Origin: Cadophora sp. MPI-SDFR-AT-0126
Taxonomy: Eukaryota; Ascomycota; Leotiomycetes; Helotiales; Ploettnerulaceae
Assembly: GCA_020747065.1 (NCBI GenBank)
Contig: JAGMVK010000004.1
Span: 248,001-312,000, forward strand
DNA length: 64,000 nt
Reading direction: 5' to 3'
The position numbers and the translations under genes were made by a program. The notes under the pieces were generated by a model, which was given only the letters and a program-made list of their open reading frames with translations, was not told where the DNA came from and ran no database searches. Of this stretch, positions 1 to 11,410 are shown piece by piece; the first letter of the stretch is position 1; each line of letters starts with the position of its first letter.

Positions 1-870
1 ACTACCTGCATAAACTCAACATCCAATCGGTTGAAAGAGTGGGTTAAAAAGTCCGATTTGGCCATCCAAGATGATAGTGGATCAGTTACGCTTGCAGAGT
101 CGTTGATTCCTGTTAAATAGGACAAATCATATATTCTGGCTGGTGACCCCAACCAAAGTGGTCCTATCGTCATGTCGATACAGCAGAAATTCGGCAACAA
201 GGAAGCCATCGATGTCCTCGGGTCGACAATGCAACAATCATATGTTACGGCGCTCATCGACAACATTTGGCCTTACTGACTGTTACCAGAGCAGTTGCGG
301 ATCGAGCCTGGCTTGTGGAATTTGGCCAACACCCTCATCTACGACAACCAGATCGCCATGCACCCAAATTCACGTCTCTCTGAGGAGGGCACTGTCCTCG
401 AAGCATGGTGTAACACATACTCCCGGGACACTCGGGAGTAATCCTTCCTGCTCCAGCAAGCAAAGCCTATCCTCTAGTGATCGACGTTTCTGGCGGCTAC
501 ACATTCACAGAACCACGAGGAACATTCCGTGGTACGTCGGCTAAAATCCACTTCGGCCTTGAGGCGCTGCTCGATTTGTAGCCTTCCATCCGCTGGTAAC
601 GCCAGGAAAGATTGTCGTGCTCACACCGTACCTCAAACAAGTCTCTCTTTGGCATGAGGCTTTGGACAACTACCCACAACTTGACGGGATTCGAGTTGTC
701 TGCCCTGAGTCTATGCATGGCTGGGAGCAATGCTTCGTCTTCTGGGACACAGCTGTTGCTCAAAACGTCAAGGGCGAGTACAGCTGGTTGGCAGATAGGC
801 AGCGCATGTGCGGGTCCCTCACTCGGTACAAGAGTGGGCTTGTAATCATTGGTGACTCTCGCATTACGAT
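1..870 (+). pseudogene. Broken SF1 (DNA2/NAM7-like) helicase, C-terminal part
   Basis: Fragments of an SF1B helicase C-terminal half can be read across shifting frames. Frame 1 reads ESLIPVK, then an in-frame TAG at 118-120, then ILAGDPNQSGPIV, which is motif III of DNA2/NAM7/UPF1-like helicases (GDxxQL). Reading then moves to another frame near 277 (PGLWNLANTLIYDNQ), and again near 445 (YPLVIDVSGGYTFTEPRG), with a stop near 582. It resumes as VVLTPYLKQ, a degenerate motif V (HGWEQC where QGxE is expected) and motif VI (SLTRYKSGLVIIGD) ending about 865. At least one stop and two frameshifts make it non-functional. Base composition is normal, so decay looks like drift rather than RIP. The 5' part lies outside the window. 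Such helicases occur both as host proteins and as cargo of fungal mobile elements; which applies is unknown. Confidence 0.75.
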
Positions 871-2290
871 TAGGAGTGGTAACGTCAGAGATGGGTCTGC
901 TGTCAACGCGGGGGATACAGAAGAATGGTGGCTTTCTGGAAATGGTTGACTGACCATCGGCGAGTGGTCCATCGCTCAGTTGTAGATATCCAGCATCGTC
1001 TCTGTGACTTCATCACACCAGCGACTGTTGAGCACGAGAAGGTGGTGTGGAACGCAGGACAAAGAGTAGCCAAGGAGCTTTTGTTGAAATACGATGGGGA
1101 TTCTCAATGCGTTTTGCGTGATGGTGCGAGTTTCCGGAGCCCATTTCACGCTCGCTGTATCATCATGAATAGAGGCTCGAATTTGGCTAAGATCTCTCAG
1201 AAGTTCCATAGCCTCCCCAAAGGCGCTGCTAGTCTCGTCTTGATATATCTAGATAACGTTTCAGCGTCATGGCCTTCTTCCGAATACGTTCAGTAAGTCC
1301 TTGGGAGTCGCGACTTGAAATTCCAGTTTCTGTTGGTCTATCACATATTGACTCGGGTTTTCAGTCTGTTGATATGAGCAGGAGAAATAGATGGGCCCCA
1401 ATGCGGATCCTCCCTGCGTGGGGATGATCACGCTAATAGCGCGAGCTTGTGATCTGGACGCTGTATTTCCGACCATGAGCTCAAAAAGAATTGTCGCCCA
1501 CGAAACCAAAGATTATGTTTCACTTTCCATTTACGAATCTACTCTAACAGCTATGGCCAAGTCCCACCCTCCAACAGAGACACAGGTATCACATAAGGGA
1601 AGCGATGTGTCTTCCATGCGCTTGTTCTTGGCATCCGTGCCCAAGTAAACAAACACAAACTCGAGACCGGACGAGGGGTGGCTAGATGTTTCGACCCACA
1701 TCTATGCATCATCTTCAATTCAAAGATTGCTTCTTATGGCATTATAAAAGCCTATGAATTTGAATTTCAACACGCGGGAGTTCTCGAGTTGTTACAATTT
1801 TTTCCGGACCAGAAAAATTCCGGAGGCTTCGCTTAATTCAGGGGTCAGTATCCGCATCCGTTCGAGCAACCATTCAACGACTCATCCTGAACCTCAGAGT
1901 TTGGTTTATGCTTTCCTGTCTTTCCTTTCCTTCTTCTTACCCAAAGCAGAGGAGTTTGCCGCAACTTGACCATCGCCGTGGCCGGAACTCGAGGGTTATC
2001 ATTTACTGATTTGTGGGTGATGGTCTCCAAAGGTTAGCGGTGCTGAGTTATGGATTGTGGGCTCAAGCAAAGTCTCATCATATGGTTTATAGAATTTGAG
2101 ACTCCATCTACGATAAGCATGACTCATTTTGTTAAAATGAGTAGTGAGCTTCGGGAAGACAATTCCCTACTCTGTCTCGGGCCTAGATTTCAACACCACA
2201 ATTAGCCGAAATCGGATCACGTGTGACGATGACTAACTCGAAGGCAATTTTCTTCAGCCTGCACGAGACATCCAGTGAACATTTGAGTCA
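871..2290. other. Intergenic, no gene recognised
   Basis: Several overlapping open frames are present between 925 and 1970, but none shows a recognisable domain or a clean exon structure. The first few hundred bases may be further decayed tail of the helicase upstream. The last roughly 250 bases are the promoter and leader of the deformylase gene that starts at 2291. Confidence 0.5.
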
Positions 2291-3355
2291 ATGGCGAGTA
2301 AGATTCGAATCGGCCTCTGCATACGAGCACGCGCATTGACCGTTGCAAATAGTACCAGACCATTGATTCGCCAATTGCAGTCAGCCGAAGTACAAAGGAT
2401 CATCTCACACCCTCAAAAAATTTGTTCACGAACTCTCGCTTCAGCTGCATCTCGACCCAAGAAACCCCGCCCTATCAAAATGGTCAGCGCCGATGAGTTT
2501 ATCTTAACTCTTTCATGTCCGGATAGGCCGGGCATTGTCCATGCGGTTACTGGATTTCTGGCTCAACATAATCTGAATATCGTCGATTCGCAACAGTTCG
2601 GAGATCCCACATCGAAGACCTTCTTTATGCGTGTCCACTTTGCTCAAGTCGATGCTGCGGAGGGGACTGGCAAGATCAATGTGGAAGAGCTGAGAAAATC
2701 ATTTGAGGAAACAGCTAAGCCAATGTCTATGGACTTCGATCTCTCATCGACAGCTCAAAAACCACGAGTACTGATCATGGTATCGAAGATCGGGCACTGT
2801 CTGAATGACATTCTTTTTCGGCAATCGATCTCGCAACTCGGAATCGAAGTCCCTCTCATCATTTCCAATCACCCAGACTTTGCTCCTTTAGCCGCCTCGT
2901 ACAAGATCCCATTCCGACATCTTCCCATCACAGCTGATACCAAGGCCGAGCAAGAAGCCAAGATCCTCGAGCTGGTCAAGGAACACAACATTGACCTGAT
3001 CGTTCTGGCGCGGTATATGCAAGTGCTGTCCCCAGCACTCTGCTCCGCTATGTCTGGCAAAATCATCAACATCCACCACAGCTTCTTGCCGTCCTTCAAA
3101 GGTGCCAAGCCGTACCACCAGGCGTACGATCGTGGCGTTAAGATTATCGGTGCTACGGCTCACTTTGTGACGAGTGATTTGGATGAGGGGCCGATCATTG
3201 AGCAGGATGTTGTGAGGGTGGATCATGGGTTGAGTCCAAAGGGATTGACGACTGAAGGGAGCAATGTTGAGAGCAAGGTACTAGCTAATGCTGTTAAGTG
3301 GGTTACCGAGAAGAGGGTACTGCTCAATGGTTCCAAGACCATTGTTTTCAACTGA
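2291..3355 (+). CDS. purU: Formyltetrahydrofolate deformylase (PurU type)
   Basis: This 354-residue single-exon protein hydrolyses 10-formyl-tetrahydrofolate to formate and tetrahydrofolate, which balances one-carbon units. Residues 1-63 are rich in Arg, Ser and Ala with no acidic cluster and look like a mitochondrial presequence. A second ATG (codon 64, base 2480, MVSADEF) sits exactly at the start of the bacterial-type protein and could give a cytosolic form. An ACT domain follows (LTLSCPDRPGIVHAVTG, about 70-140), then the formyl-transferase domain (about 155-345). The catalytic Asn/His segment is visible in INIHHSFLPSFKGA, and the catalytic Asp in TSDLDEGPIIEQD. Length without the presequence matches bacterial PurU (about 280-290). 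The N-terminal extension and alternative start are inference; the family call is secure. Confidence 0.93.
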   Translation: MASKIRIGLCIRARALTVANSTRPLIRQLQSAEVQRIISHPQKICSRTLASAASRPKKPRPIKMVSADEFILTLSCPDRPGIVHAVTGFLAQHNLNIVDSQQFGDPTSKTFFMRVHFAQVDAAEGTGKINVEELRKSFEETAKPMSMDFDLSSTAQKPRVLIMVSKIGHCLNDILFRQSISQLGIEVPLIISNHPDFAPLAASYKIPFRHLPITADTKAEQEAKILELVKEHNIDLIVLARYMQVLSPALCSAMSGKIINIHHSFLPSFKGAKPYHQAYDRGVKIIGATAHFVTSDLDEGPIIEQDVVRVDHGLSPKGLTTEGSNVESKVLANAVKWVTEKRVLLNGSKTIVFN

Positions 3356-4196
3356 TTTATCCTTCATAAGTAGTTTCGTTAAGGTAGAAATTACCTAAAA
3401 GTCAAAAATTAGAAAAGAGCAAACTTGGATTTTTAACGATAGGGCGAGGACATCACGTAGACTTTGAATATGCGGCTCGGACTTGAAGATTCCAAATTAC
3501 ATAGTTTCGGCAGGTTTTCGAAGCCTTCTGGACCTGACTTGTCACAATCTTTCTATTGAAGTTTGAGTGTATGAAATTTCAAGGCTTAAATGTAGGTGTA
3601 AGAATATGGTAAGACCGTGAAGTACCTATCAATTCTCTACAAAGTGGAACCTTTCATATGATATTAAAAATTCTTGGACGTGCCTGGAGTAGGTACGGAG
3701 GTAGAACGTCAGGCTTCAACTAATCTGTGCAAGTATCGTATCGTTCTCAAGAGCTAACTTACTATCTACATTTCGAAAGCAACGAGACGCCATTCGTGAG
3801 CCAATTTTTGCATGAGGTATGAGGATGATCTACGGATATCTGTCTATGTAGAAGCGATTTCATTGGAGGTATTCAATTAAGCTTTACACCATGCAATTGT
3901 GTCAGTCCGGGGTCACTTCGGATCTTACCCGAAACCTCGGATTCTTAGCGCTTGGCTACGTAGGTGGGTGTGCCCGCGTGCAACATCTCTCACCGGATCA
4001 CCAGGAACAAAACATAACGATCTTCGAACCCGACTTTCCCGCCCTTTTTATGTCAACGACAGTACCGAGAATACTGCCTTCGCTCCAATACAAACATGGC
4101 ATTGCTACAATCTGTCTAAAGAAGCACAATAACCCGCCGCTTCGCAACTCACATCCATAGAGCGAGCAAGTAAACATCCCACCTCGTTCCTCGAAA
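3356..4196. other. Intergenic between deformylase and lipase genes
   Basis: This stretch of 841 bases holds the 3' region of the deformylase gene and the promoter of the lipase gene. Short open frames at 3891-4160 overlap in several phases and show no domain. No RNA gene or repeat was seen. Confidence 0.5.
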
Positions 4197-7100
4197 ATGC
4201 TCCTCCTCCACCAGACCGGCAGCGTCAAAATCGGCGAAAGTAGTACGGTATACAGTTACCTATACACCGGCGCACGACCGTATCCTGCCGTCCCCTCAGC
4301 ATTTACACCTCAAGATAAAGAATACTTCGGCCATCGCTCTTCGCGCCGCCTTCGTTCATGGGCCATACACGCTCTATACCGCTGCGTACCCCGCGACATT
4401 CCACCCCAATGCGAAATTCGAGAATCCGAGGACATATGGCGTACCAGAGTTTGAACCGAACTTGAAGGCAGGGGGAAACTTCTCGTGCAAGTTGAATGTC
4501 CCGGAGAGCGTGAGAGAGACGGCGGGAAAGGGAAGGAGTCCTGTGAGAGGCGGGGATGGAGAGGCAAGGCAAGGAAAGGGGGAGGATTTAGAGGAGGACA
4601 AGAGTGTGAGCTGGATCATCGAAGTGTCTAGCCAGGTTATTTTCTCAAATTCCGCGGCAGTCCATTATGAGATATTGCTTGGACGTGACGAAAAGAGTCT
4701 GTCTCTTGGCTTTGCGAGCTCGCTGACAGCGGGTGGGAATGGACCACAAAGTCAACCGGGGCAGGTGAGTGATCACCAGCACGGGGCAGGGAGTACAAGG
4801 GATGGGCGCGGACATGGGCATCACAGTGGCTTGGCCAAAGGTGTATTCAGTAAATCTATCAGAGTGAAGGTAGACGACACGGCAAGTTTGTGGAATACCC
4901 CGAGGATGCCAGAGTGGGATGATGTTGAAGATGATGTTGCGGGAAACGAAGCGAACTCAGGCAAGGAGGGCACGGATAAGCCTACGCTTGAAGGGAATGG
5001 ACGGAAAGAGGAACAGGGACATAGGACGAATAGACAGAAGAAAGTACATCTAGTGGTCTTGACCCATGGCTTACACAGCAACTTGGGTGCTGACATGTTG
5101 TTTTTGAAAGAGAGTATTGATGAAGCTGCCAAGAAGGCAAAGGTTGATGCCAGGACACGGATGGCAAAGAAGAGAAAAGAAAGCAAAGCTGCGGATACTG
5201 TAGAGCGGGATGGGAATGCAGCGAAAGAAATTAAGTCAGCACAGGAAGAAGAGCAGAGCGAGGATGAAGAAGAGGTCATTGTTCGAGGTTTCTCCGGGAA
5301 TTCTGTACGGACAGAAAGGGGTATCAAGTACCTAGGCAAAAGACTCGCCAAGTACGTATTACAGATGACCTACCCGGACCAGCCGTATAAGCCGGTAACG
5401 AAGAAGTCAACTGTTGTGGCTTTATCACATGCCATTAAGCCAGAGCAACCAGCTGCAAAGGCGACGAGCAAGGCATCTGGCCTACCCACACACGATCATA
5501 GCTCTATCATCAAGGCGCCATTCGCAGAAAAGAAACTGGCGTATAAAATCACCAGTATCAGTTTCATTGGCCATTCTCTAGGCGGCTTGATTCAGACATA
5601 TGCCGTGGCCTATATACAGAAACACTCCCCAGAATTCTTCGACAAGATTGAGCCCATCAACTTCATTGCTCTAGCCTCGCCTTTTCTGGGTTTGAGTAAC
5701 GAGAATCCGATGTATGTCAAGTTTGCCTTAGATTTCGGTCTCGTGGGTCGGACTGGGCAGGATCTGGGCCTGACTTGGAGAGCACCGACTATTGCGAGAA
5801 GTGGATGGGGCGCGATTGTCGGTGGAATAGGAGAGAGTGCACATAAGAAGATTGACGGAGAGTCAGCACCAGAGTCCAAACCTTTACTAAGGATTCTACC
5901 GACTGGACCGGCACATGTTGTTCTTAAGAAGTTCAGGAACAGAACTATATACTCAAACGTTGTGAATGACGGAGTCGTGCCTTTGAGGACGAGTTGTCTG
6001 CTGTTCTTGGACTGGCAAGGCTTAGGCCGCGTTGAAAAGGCCAGGCGGGAGAATGGTTTAGTTGGAACCATGGCGAGTTGGGGATGGGCTGAGCTCACTG
6101 GTGCCAATTCCAGTTCTCCATCGGGACGGACGTTCTCAGAGAGCTATGCCAGTGAATCGGAAGAAACTGGGACCAATACTCCTACAAAGCAAGGGCACGG
6201 AGGAGATGTTCCTCAACCATCACCATATGCTACTTTAGATGATGACGCCAGGAGTCTGAAGAGTCTCGAACGGCCTCTTTCTGCTGGTGCTCGTCATCCT
6301 CCAACAACAGTAGAGCCAACGAACAATGCTGGACCTTTGGCAAGCATCATGAAGTTTTTCCAACCTGCTGCTCCTTCAACATCAAAACCCCACAACGATC
6401 ACCCCAAGCATACAAAGATCTATAAGAGGAGCCAAACTCTTAGAATGGGAAGTGAATCATCATCCAGTCCATCCATATCCACACAAGAATATTCGCCCAA
6501 GAAGGCCCCCGGCAAAGCCACAACAGGCGAGGACAATGAAGACCCAGACCGACTGTCCGCCCCTCCCAAAACTACCTTCTTCGAATCCGCAGGCGATATC
6601 ATCAAGCCCCCTCTACCACCCACAGATTTCCTCATTGACCCCTCCTCTCGTCCCCGAACAATCTTCCACGACCGAGTCTACCACCCCTCCGACATCCCTC
6701 CACCACCCCTCAAGAAACGCCCGACAAGTTCCCTCATGCTCCGCCGCCGCTCCTCCCTCCAATCATCAACACAGTCAACACAATCATCCGATCCATTTCC
6801 TCCGAAGTTCAATCACACCGACTCAACTCTATCCTCCCACGATTACGATGACACACGACACACCAACCCAGACAAAGACCCCCGCGAAGTCGTCGACGGC
6901 TCTGCTATGAAAGTCGAAGAGAAAATCGCCCGTGCCTACCATCGTGACTTATCCTGGCGCAAAGTTCTCGTGCGTCTCGAGCCAGACGCACACAACAACA
7001 TCATCGTCCGCCGCATGTTCGCTAACGCGTACGGCTGGCCTGTCGTCAAACACCTCTGCGATACACATTTTGCGGACTCCGAGGCAGCGCATACGAGGGA

Positions 7101-7761
7101 TGAGGATGAGAGTAATGCTGAGCGTGCAAAGGGCGAACATGAGAAGCCTGCCGAGGACGGTGGAGAGACGAATGACGATGACAAGAACAAGAGCAACAAT
7201 AAGAAGAACACCGACGATGGGGATGGCCTCACACCCCCAAAACCACTCACCGAATCCGATCGCACGGATTCCGAGCGCAGGGAAGCTACCGACGCCCTCC
7301 CACCCCTCATGACTTCCCTGCCCAACATCAATCGGCCGGGCACAGGACCAGGTACAACCACAGGCCCAAACAGCCTCGCCAAAGCCCTCTCCGGCGCCTC
7401 ACTGACCGTCCCAATACCCAGTCCCGGCGGCGGGAGCGCAAGCAGGAAATCCTCTTCCACGGGCGGTACGGGGTATGCGTACGAGAGCGACACAGCGTGG
7501 AGCGAGCGCGACTGGGCGGATAGCGAGTTTGACAGTGATGATGCGGACGGTCTTGCTGAGCGAGAACGGGAGAAGGAGAAGAAGAGGCATTCGACGGGTG
7601 GCGGTGAAGGGTGGAATTGGACGGAGGCTATTGCGGGAAGGGGGGCGACGGCGGCGAGTCCGAAGGGGACGGATAGGGAGGAGATTGAGAGGTTTTTGGG
7701 GAAGGGAAAAGGTGGTGGGAATGGGAATGAGGGTGGAGAGGTTGTGAGTCCTAGAGCGTAG
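4197..7761 (+). CDS. Large DUF676-type serine esterase/lipase (Rog1-like), frameshifted near start
   Basis: The long frame encodes a fungal DUF676 alpha/beta-hydrolase of the yeast Rog1 lipase type. The hydrolase region contains LTHGLHSNLGADMLFLKE, the nucleophile elbow IGHSLGGLIQ (Ser near residue 460) and the segment VVNDGVVPLRTS, which probably carries the acidic catalytic residue. A conserved block LVRLEPDAHNNIIVRRMFAN lies near the C-terminus, and the flanks are low-complexity (Ser/Pro-rich, then Gly/Glu-rich). The family start is visible as MLLLHQTGSVKIGE (4197-4238), but the continuation VVRYTVTYTPAHDR is in another frame from 4240. One extra A at about 4237-4239 separates them. Skipping that base gives a continuous 1,187-residue protein, and no intron could fit. 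Either the base is an assembly error or the annotated protein must start downstream and lose its N-terminus. The substrate is unknown; Rog1 relatives act on acylglycerols. Confidence 0.85.
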
Positions 7762-8641
7762 ATTGTGAATCGGCAGATATGTTTCTGCATGCATGCATAT
7801 ATGAGTACAGAACGAGTAATATTTTAGATGCTACGAAGTTTCATGGCAGCGTTGAGATGGAGATGAACTCAGAGATGTAATAGAATGAATGGAATGGAAT
7901 ATAATACAAACAAAGTGCTCCTGTCAAAAAGCAATCGATGACTGAGACTGCAGTGTAAGGTAGTGTTCACTTGCGGTGGGAATCAAGCATCATGGTCTGT
8001 TTTGCAATGTATCGTATTGAGTTATATCATGAAAATCGAAAAGGCTATTATCGATAATGGGTATCACGTTTCTAGACCCGAACTAGCAGCGGCTCTAACA
8101 AGCCAAAGCCACTCAACGTGCGAAGAAAGGTAAAGAGTTACCTTAACTCCTCCCATTCCTAGCATCCTTCGCCCTCCTTCCCCAGCCGGCGATTTTCCTT
8201 GCCCGTCCGTTGTATATCCCAGCCTATCCCACCCAGCCCCAGAGACCGTGTACGTCATAAAAACATCATTCAAGCAGCGGGTACATACAGACTGACATAG
8301 GTACAAAAATATGCTTGTGCCGAGATACACGGATACGCGAATATGTACACATTCCGACCCAGTGGTCGGGAGGTATCTCATGCGCCGCCCAAATCTATCC
8401 GATGAACGCCTAGCGGAGCTGCTACCTCACGAGGGAGGGCAGCATGAAAAAGATCCCAAAATAAAAATTGTGACAAAAACAGCACGTGGTGGGTGTTGGA
8501 ATTGTCAGGCAGTTAGAAGACCACCATGGCGCATCCCATTGATCCTGGATGGAGGGCGGGGTTTGGAAATTCTCCGACCTCAGGCTGATGTGGGGATGTT
8601 TATCAGCTGGTGCAAATTGATCAATCAATGGCGATGAGTCC
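7762..8641. other. Convergent intergenic region
   Basis: This is the 3' flank shared by the lipase gene (plus strand) and the zinc-finger gene (minus strand). Open frames at 8064-8637 occur on both strands without recognisable domains. No repeats or RNA genes were seen. Confidence 0.5.
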
Positions 8642-9622
8642 TCAGGGGCGATATTGTGATGCAGCAATCGCAGCCAGAGCGTCTAGTCCACTTTGATGGC
8701 TCTCACGCTGAGGTGAAATGGGAGAGACATAGTAAGCTGATGTTGCTGAGGGACTTCCGTACGATGTGAAAGCCGGCTGCTGCTGTTGGTGTTGTTGATA
8801 TAATGCAGGGTCCACTGGGGTAATTTCCGTCGATTCATTGGTATTTCTGCTCGACGGACGACTCGACCTGCCGTCTATTGAGCTAGCCTTCCGTACGCCA
8901 GCAGGCAAGGTGAGTGTTCTGATCGCCGCATTCTTTTGAGCAGCTGACGATCGAGAACGCTCTTTGGTGTGAGTCTCGAGATGCTGCTTCATGTTGTCGC
9001 CGCGAGTAAACTTCTTCTGGCAGCCTTTCCAAGTACATACGACACCCTTCTCAGCGGTGTGAATTTTCGAGTGACGTGATGCGTGACCGGAAGTGGTGAA
9101 AGTCTTGTCGCAATTATGAGTATCTCTATGGCGACAGGGATACCGCTTTGGCCCTCTCTCCTGCTGAGTCCGATTTTGATACATTTCGTCGTCGTACATC
9201 TGTGGTTCTGGGTATGATGATGTCCGCGGACCTTGGTAATTTGGAAGAGGCATCGAGTATTGATGGCTCGAGTAATCTTCCGTGCGTGGAAATCCTTCGC
9301 GATAGTCGAATTGCGGTTGACTCTTGTAGCCCATGTAGGACGACGGTCTACCGAAGTCTTTCAACGAGGTAGGTGTAATTGGAGAGAGGGGGTCGTTGGT
9401 GTTGTTGGAATCAAAGGAATCTGCGCGAACGAGATCTGGGATGTGAGGAGAAGAGGTGCCGCTTTGTATGGACATTGCGGAATTTGATCGTACCATACTC
9501 GCTGAGTCAAATGCCGAGTAAGTGGATCTGAAAGGGCTTTCCTGTGCTGCGGGCTCATCGTTGAGGAGAGAGACCTTCCGGCCCGAAGAGTCTCTGGCGT
9601 GCATTCTCGGCCTTGCTGCCAT
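8642..9622 (-). CDS. C2H2 zinc-finger transcription factor, Nrg1-like two-finger type
   Basis: The 326-residue protein starts at the ATG giving MAARPRMHARDSSG (the codons upstream lack an ATG). Its N-terminal half is Ser/Pro/Gln-rich and disordered. Two adjacent C2H2 fingers lie at about residues 160-220. The first is unusual, with C-X7-C spacing (PCRHRDTHNC, then FTTSGHASRHSKIH). The second is a normal C-X4-C-X12-H-X3-H finger (CTWKGCQKKFTRGDN...HLETH). The TTSGH...RH..IHT..EK linker layout resembles the Nrg1/Rgm1 group of stress and carbon-response repressors, but which regulator this is cannot be told from sequence alone. The C-terminal third contains a Gln-rich run (QQHQQQQ) and ends in an Ala-rich helix-like tail. 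The upstream DNA is exceptionally long and repeat-rich, as is common for fungal developmental regulators. Confidence 0.85.
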   Translation of the reverse strand: MAARPRMHARDSSGRKVSLLNDEPAAQESPFRSTYSAFDSASMVRSNSAMSIQSGTSSPHIPDLVRADSFDSNNTNDPLSPITPTSLKDFGRPSSYMGYKSQPQFDYREGFPRTEDYSSHQYSMPLPNYQGPRTSSYPEPQMYDDEMYQNRTQQERGPKRYPCRHRDTHNCDKTFTTSGHASRHSKIHTAEKGVVCTWKGCQKKFTRGDNMKQHLETHTKERSRSSAAQKNAAIRTLTLPAGVRKASSIDGRSSRPSSRNTNESTEITPVDPALYQQHQQQQPAFTSYGSPSATSAYYVSPISPQRESHQSGLDALAAIAASQYRP

Positions 9623-9859
9623 GATGAACAATCTTCCAGACTTTGAGAAACGTGAGCGAAATAGTGAGAGATGTCAACTCTTTCCAAGCAGGAATTAGAG
9701 TTCTGAAGTGGTGAGGTAAATGCTGAGCTGGAGCGAAGAGACAACAAGTATCTATCCGTCGGAAATGTGCGCAGTCACGATAAACAAGATGGGTGTGTTT
9801 CGGAAGCCCAAATGATGATGTAGTTAGGAATACGCGGATGGTGTTATCATTGAAGTCTT

Positions 9860-9923
9860 GATGATGATGATGATGATGTTCTTGTTGGAGGAAGCGATGC
9901 GATGTGATGTGATGTGATGTGAT
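9860..9923. repeat. GAT-rich microsatellites
   Basis: A run of about six GAT/ATG units at 9860-9878 is followed by about five GATGT units at 9896-9923, in the presumed 5' leader of the zinc-finger gene. Confidence 0.8.
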
Positions 9924-10064
9924 GCGCGGCTGACGGGAGGAGGAAAGCTTTGGTGGTTGGACAGAGCGGAAGGAGGGAGGAGAGAAGCAGAGCAAAAGAG
10001 CGCAAGATGGGATTCTATCAATTTTATGGGATTTCCATTTGGGGTGGAAGGGGAGACAAGGGAA

Positions 10065-10107
10065 GCAGGGCAGAGCAGGGCAGGACAGGGCAGGACAGGG
10101 CAAGGGC
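10065..10107. repeat. GC-rich short tandem repeat (CAGGGCAGGA-like)
   Basis: Imperfect repeats of CAGGGCAG and CAGGACAGGG form a purine-rich block in the upstream region of the zinc-finger gene. Confidence 0.75.
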
Positions 10108-11383
10108 AGCAACATAGAAGGGCACTAGGGTAGCGGGCAATTTTAGTTTAGCTCGAGGGGATGAGCGAGCAGGGAAAGACAAGGGCAGGGAGTAGGGGGC
10201 GGGGCGGGACAGGGGCAAGGAAGAGGATGAGAAGTGGAGAAGGGAACTACTTAGTGTGGTACAGTACGGTCTTGGGTGGTGTGGACAATGAATGGTGAAG
10301 CAGCACTGGCACGGAAGACCCACTCGATTCTTTTTCTTCTCCTCTTCGAATAATTCATTAACTTTGTCTGGAAGAGTGAGGAGGAAAAAGAGAGTGACAA
10401 AGAGAAAGAGGAGACAATGTCTGAAGCCGATCCTGGATTATGCTATGCCTCCAAAGAACAGGGCAGAGTTGTAAATTACTTGTACTTACCTCCGTACTGC
10501 TTTACGACAAAACATGCGACAGCCACCGGACCCTGCTGAACCCTTATGATGTGGGTGGACTTGACCCTGGTTACAGCAGCGTAGCGTAATGTACCTCCCT
10601 ACAGTCTGTACTGTAGACACGGGAGACAAACATGTGTGCATGTGCGTGAGTGCGTGTGAGTGAAGTGATGCGACCGAGAGAGATGTGGCAGTGGCGGCAG
10701 GTCGTACCACCCGGCCTGGGCAACAGTCCAACATCCTCCCTCCTTTGTTTGGCTGATCTTAAGTCCACCAACTTGCATGTGGCTTATAACTCCAAATACC
10801 GAGAACTCCGTATTTTCGCAAGCATCACCATGCCCTTTCTTGAACGTACTGAACTTGTACACATGCTATCCAAATGCCAGAGGTTACCATACTGGACTTT
10901 GGCGCCCCCTATCTGAGTCCGACACGAATGACTTTCTTTCTCATCACGCTGTACTCGGTAATCACAAATTCAATAGTCGGTCAACAAGAATGCGCTGGCA
11001 TATTCAGTAATAGCTCGTTAGAAAGGGTCCTGGCCTCTTCCTTGGATATCGTAGCTCTCATTCGTCTCGAAAGCTCATCTCTCACAGCTGGAGCAGCTCC
11101 TGCCCCGCTCTAGCGCGATGCGATTCAGGGTCTTACTTCTACAATCCCCTCCATACATCACCGATACCACCGTGTTGGTTTGAGCGGAGAAAGTGCTCCT
11201 AGGTTTCTCGAAACCAGATCAGACCCCTCAAGTGCTCCCCAAAGCTTGGAATCATCCAAGGAGGTGCAGCTTCCTTGATGCATGTCATGATGTTTTGTGA
11301 GCGAATTAGAATCGAGGCAAGCTGTGAGAGAGCGCGCGTATGGTATTTTCCCATCTCACCATCGTCTCGAGCTACAACAAGCT

Positions 11384-11410
11384 CGACTGACTGACTGACT
11401 GACTGACTGA
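11384..11410. repeat. (GACT)n microsatellite
   Basis: About six and a half perfect GACT units. Confidence 0.85.

Noticed and set aside
925..1296. Small protein gene after the helicase relic
   Set aside because: No recognisable domain, and it overlaps the decayed helicase tail and other frames.
6936..7790. 284-codon minus-strand frame opposite the lipase gene
   Set aside because: It is the antisense shadow of the GC-rich low-complexity tail of the lipase; its Ser/Leu runs mirror that codon usage.
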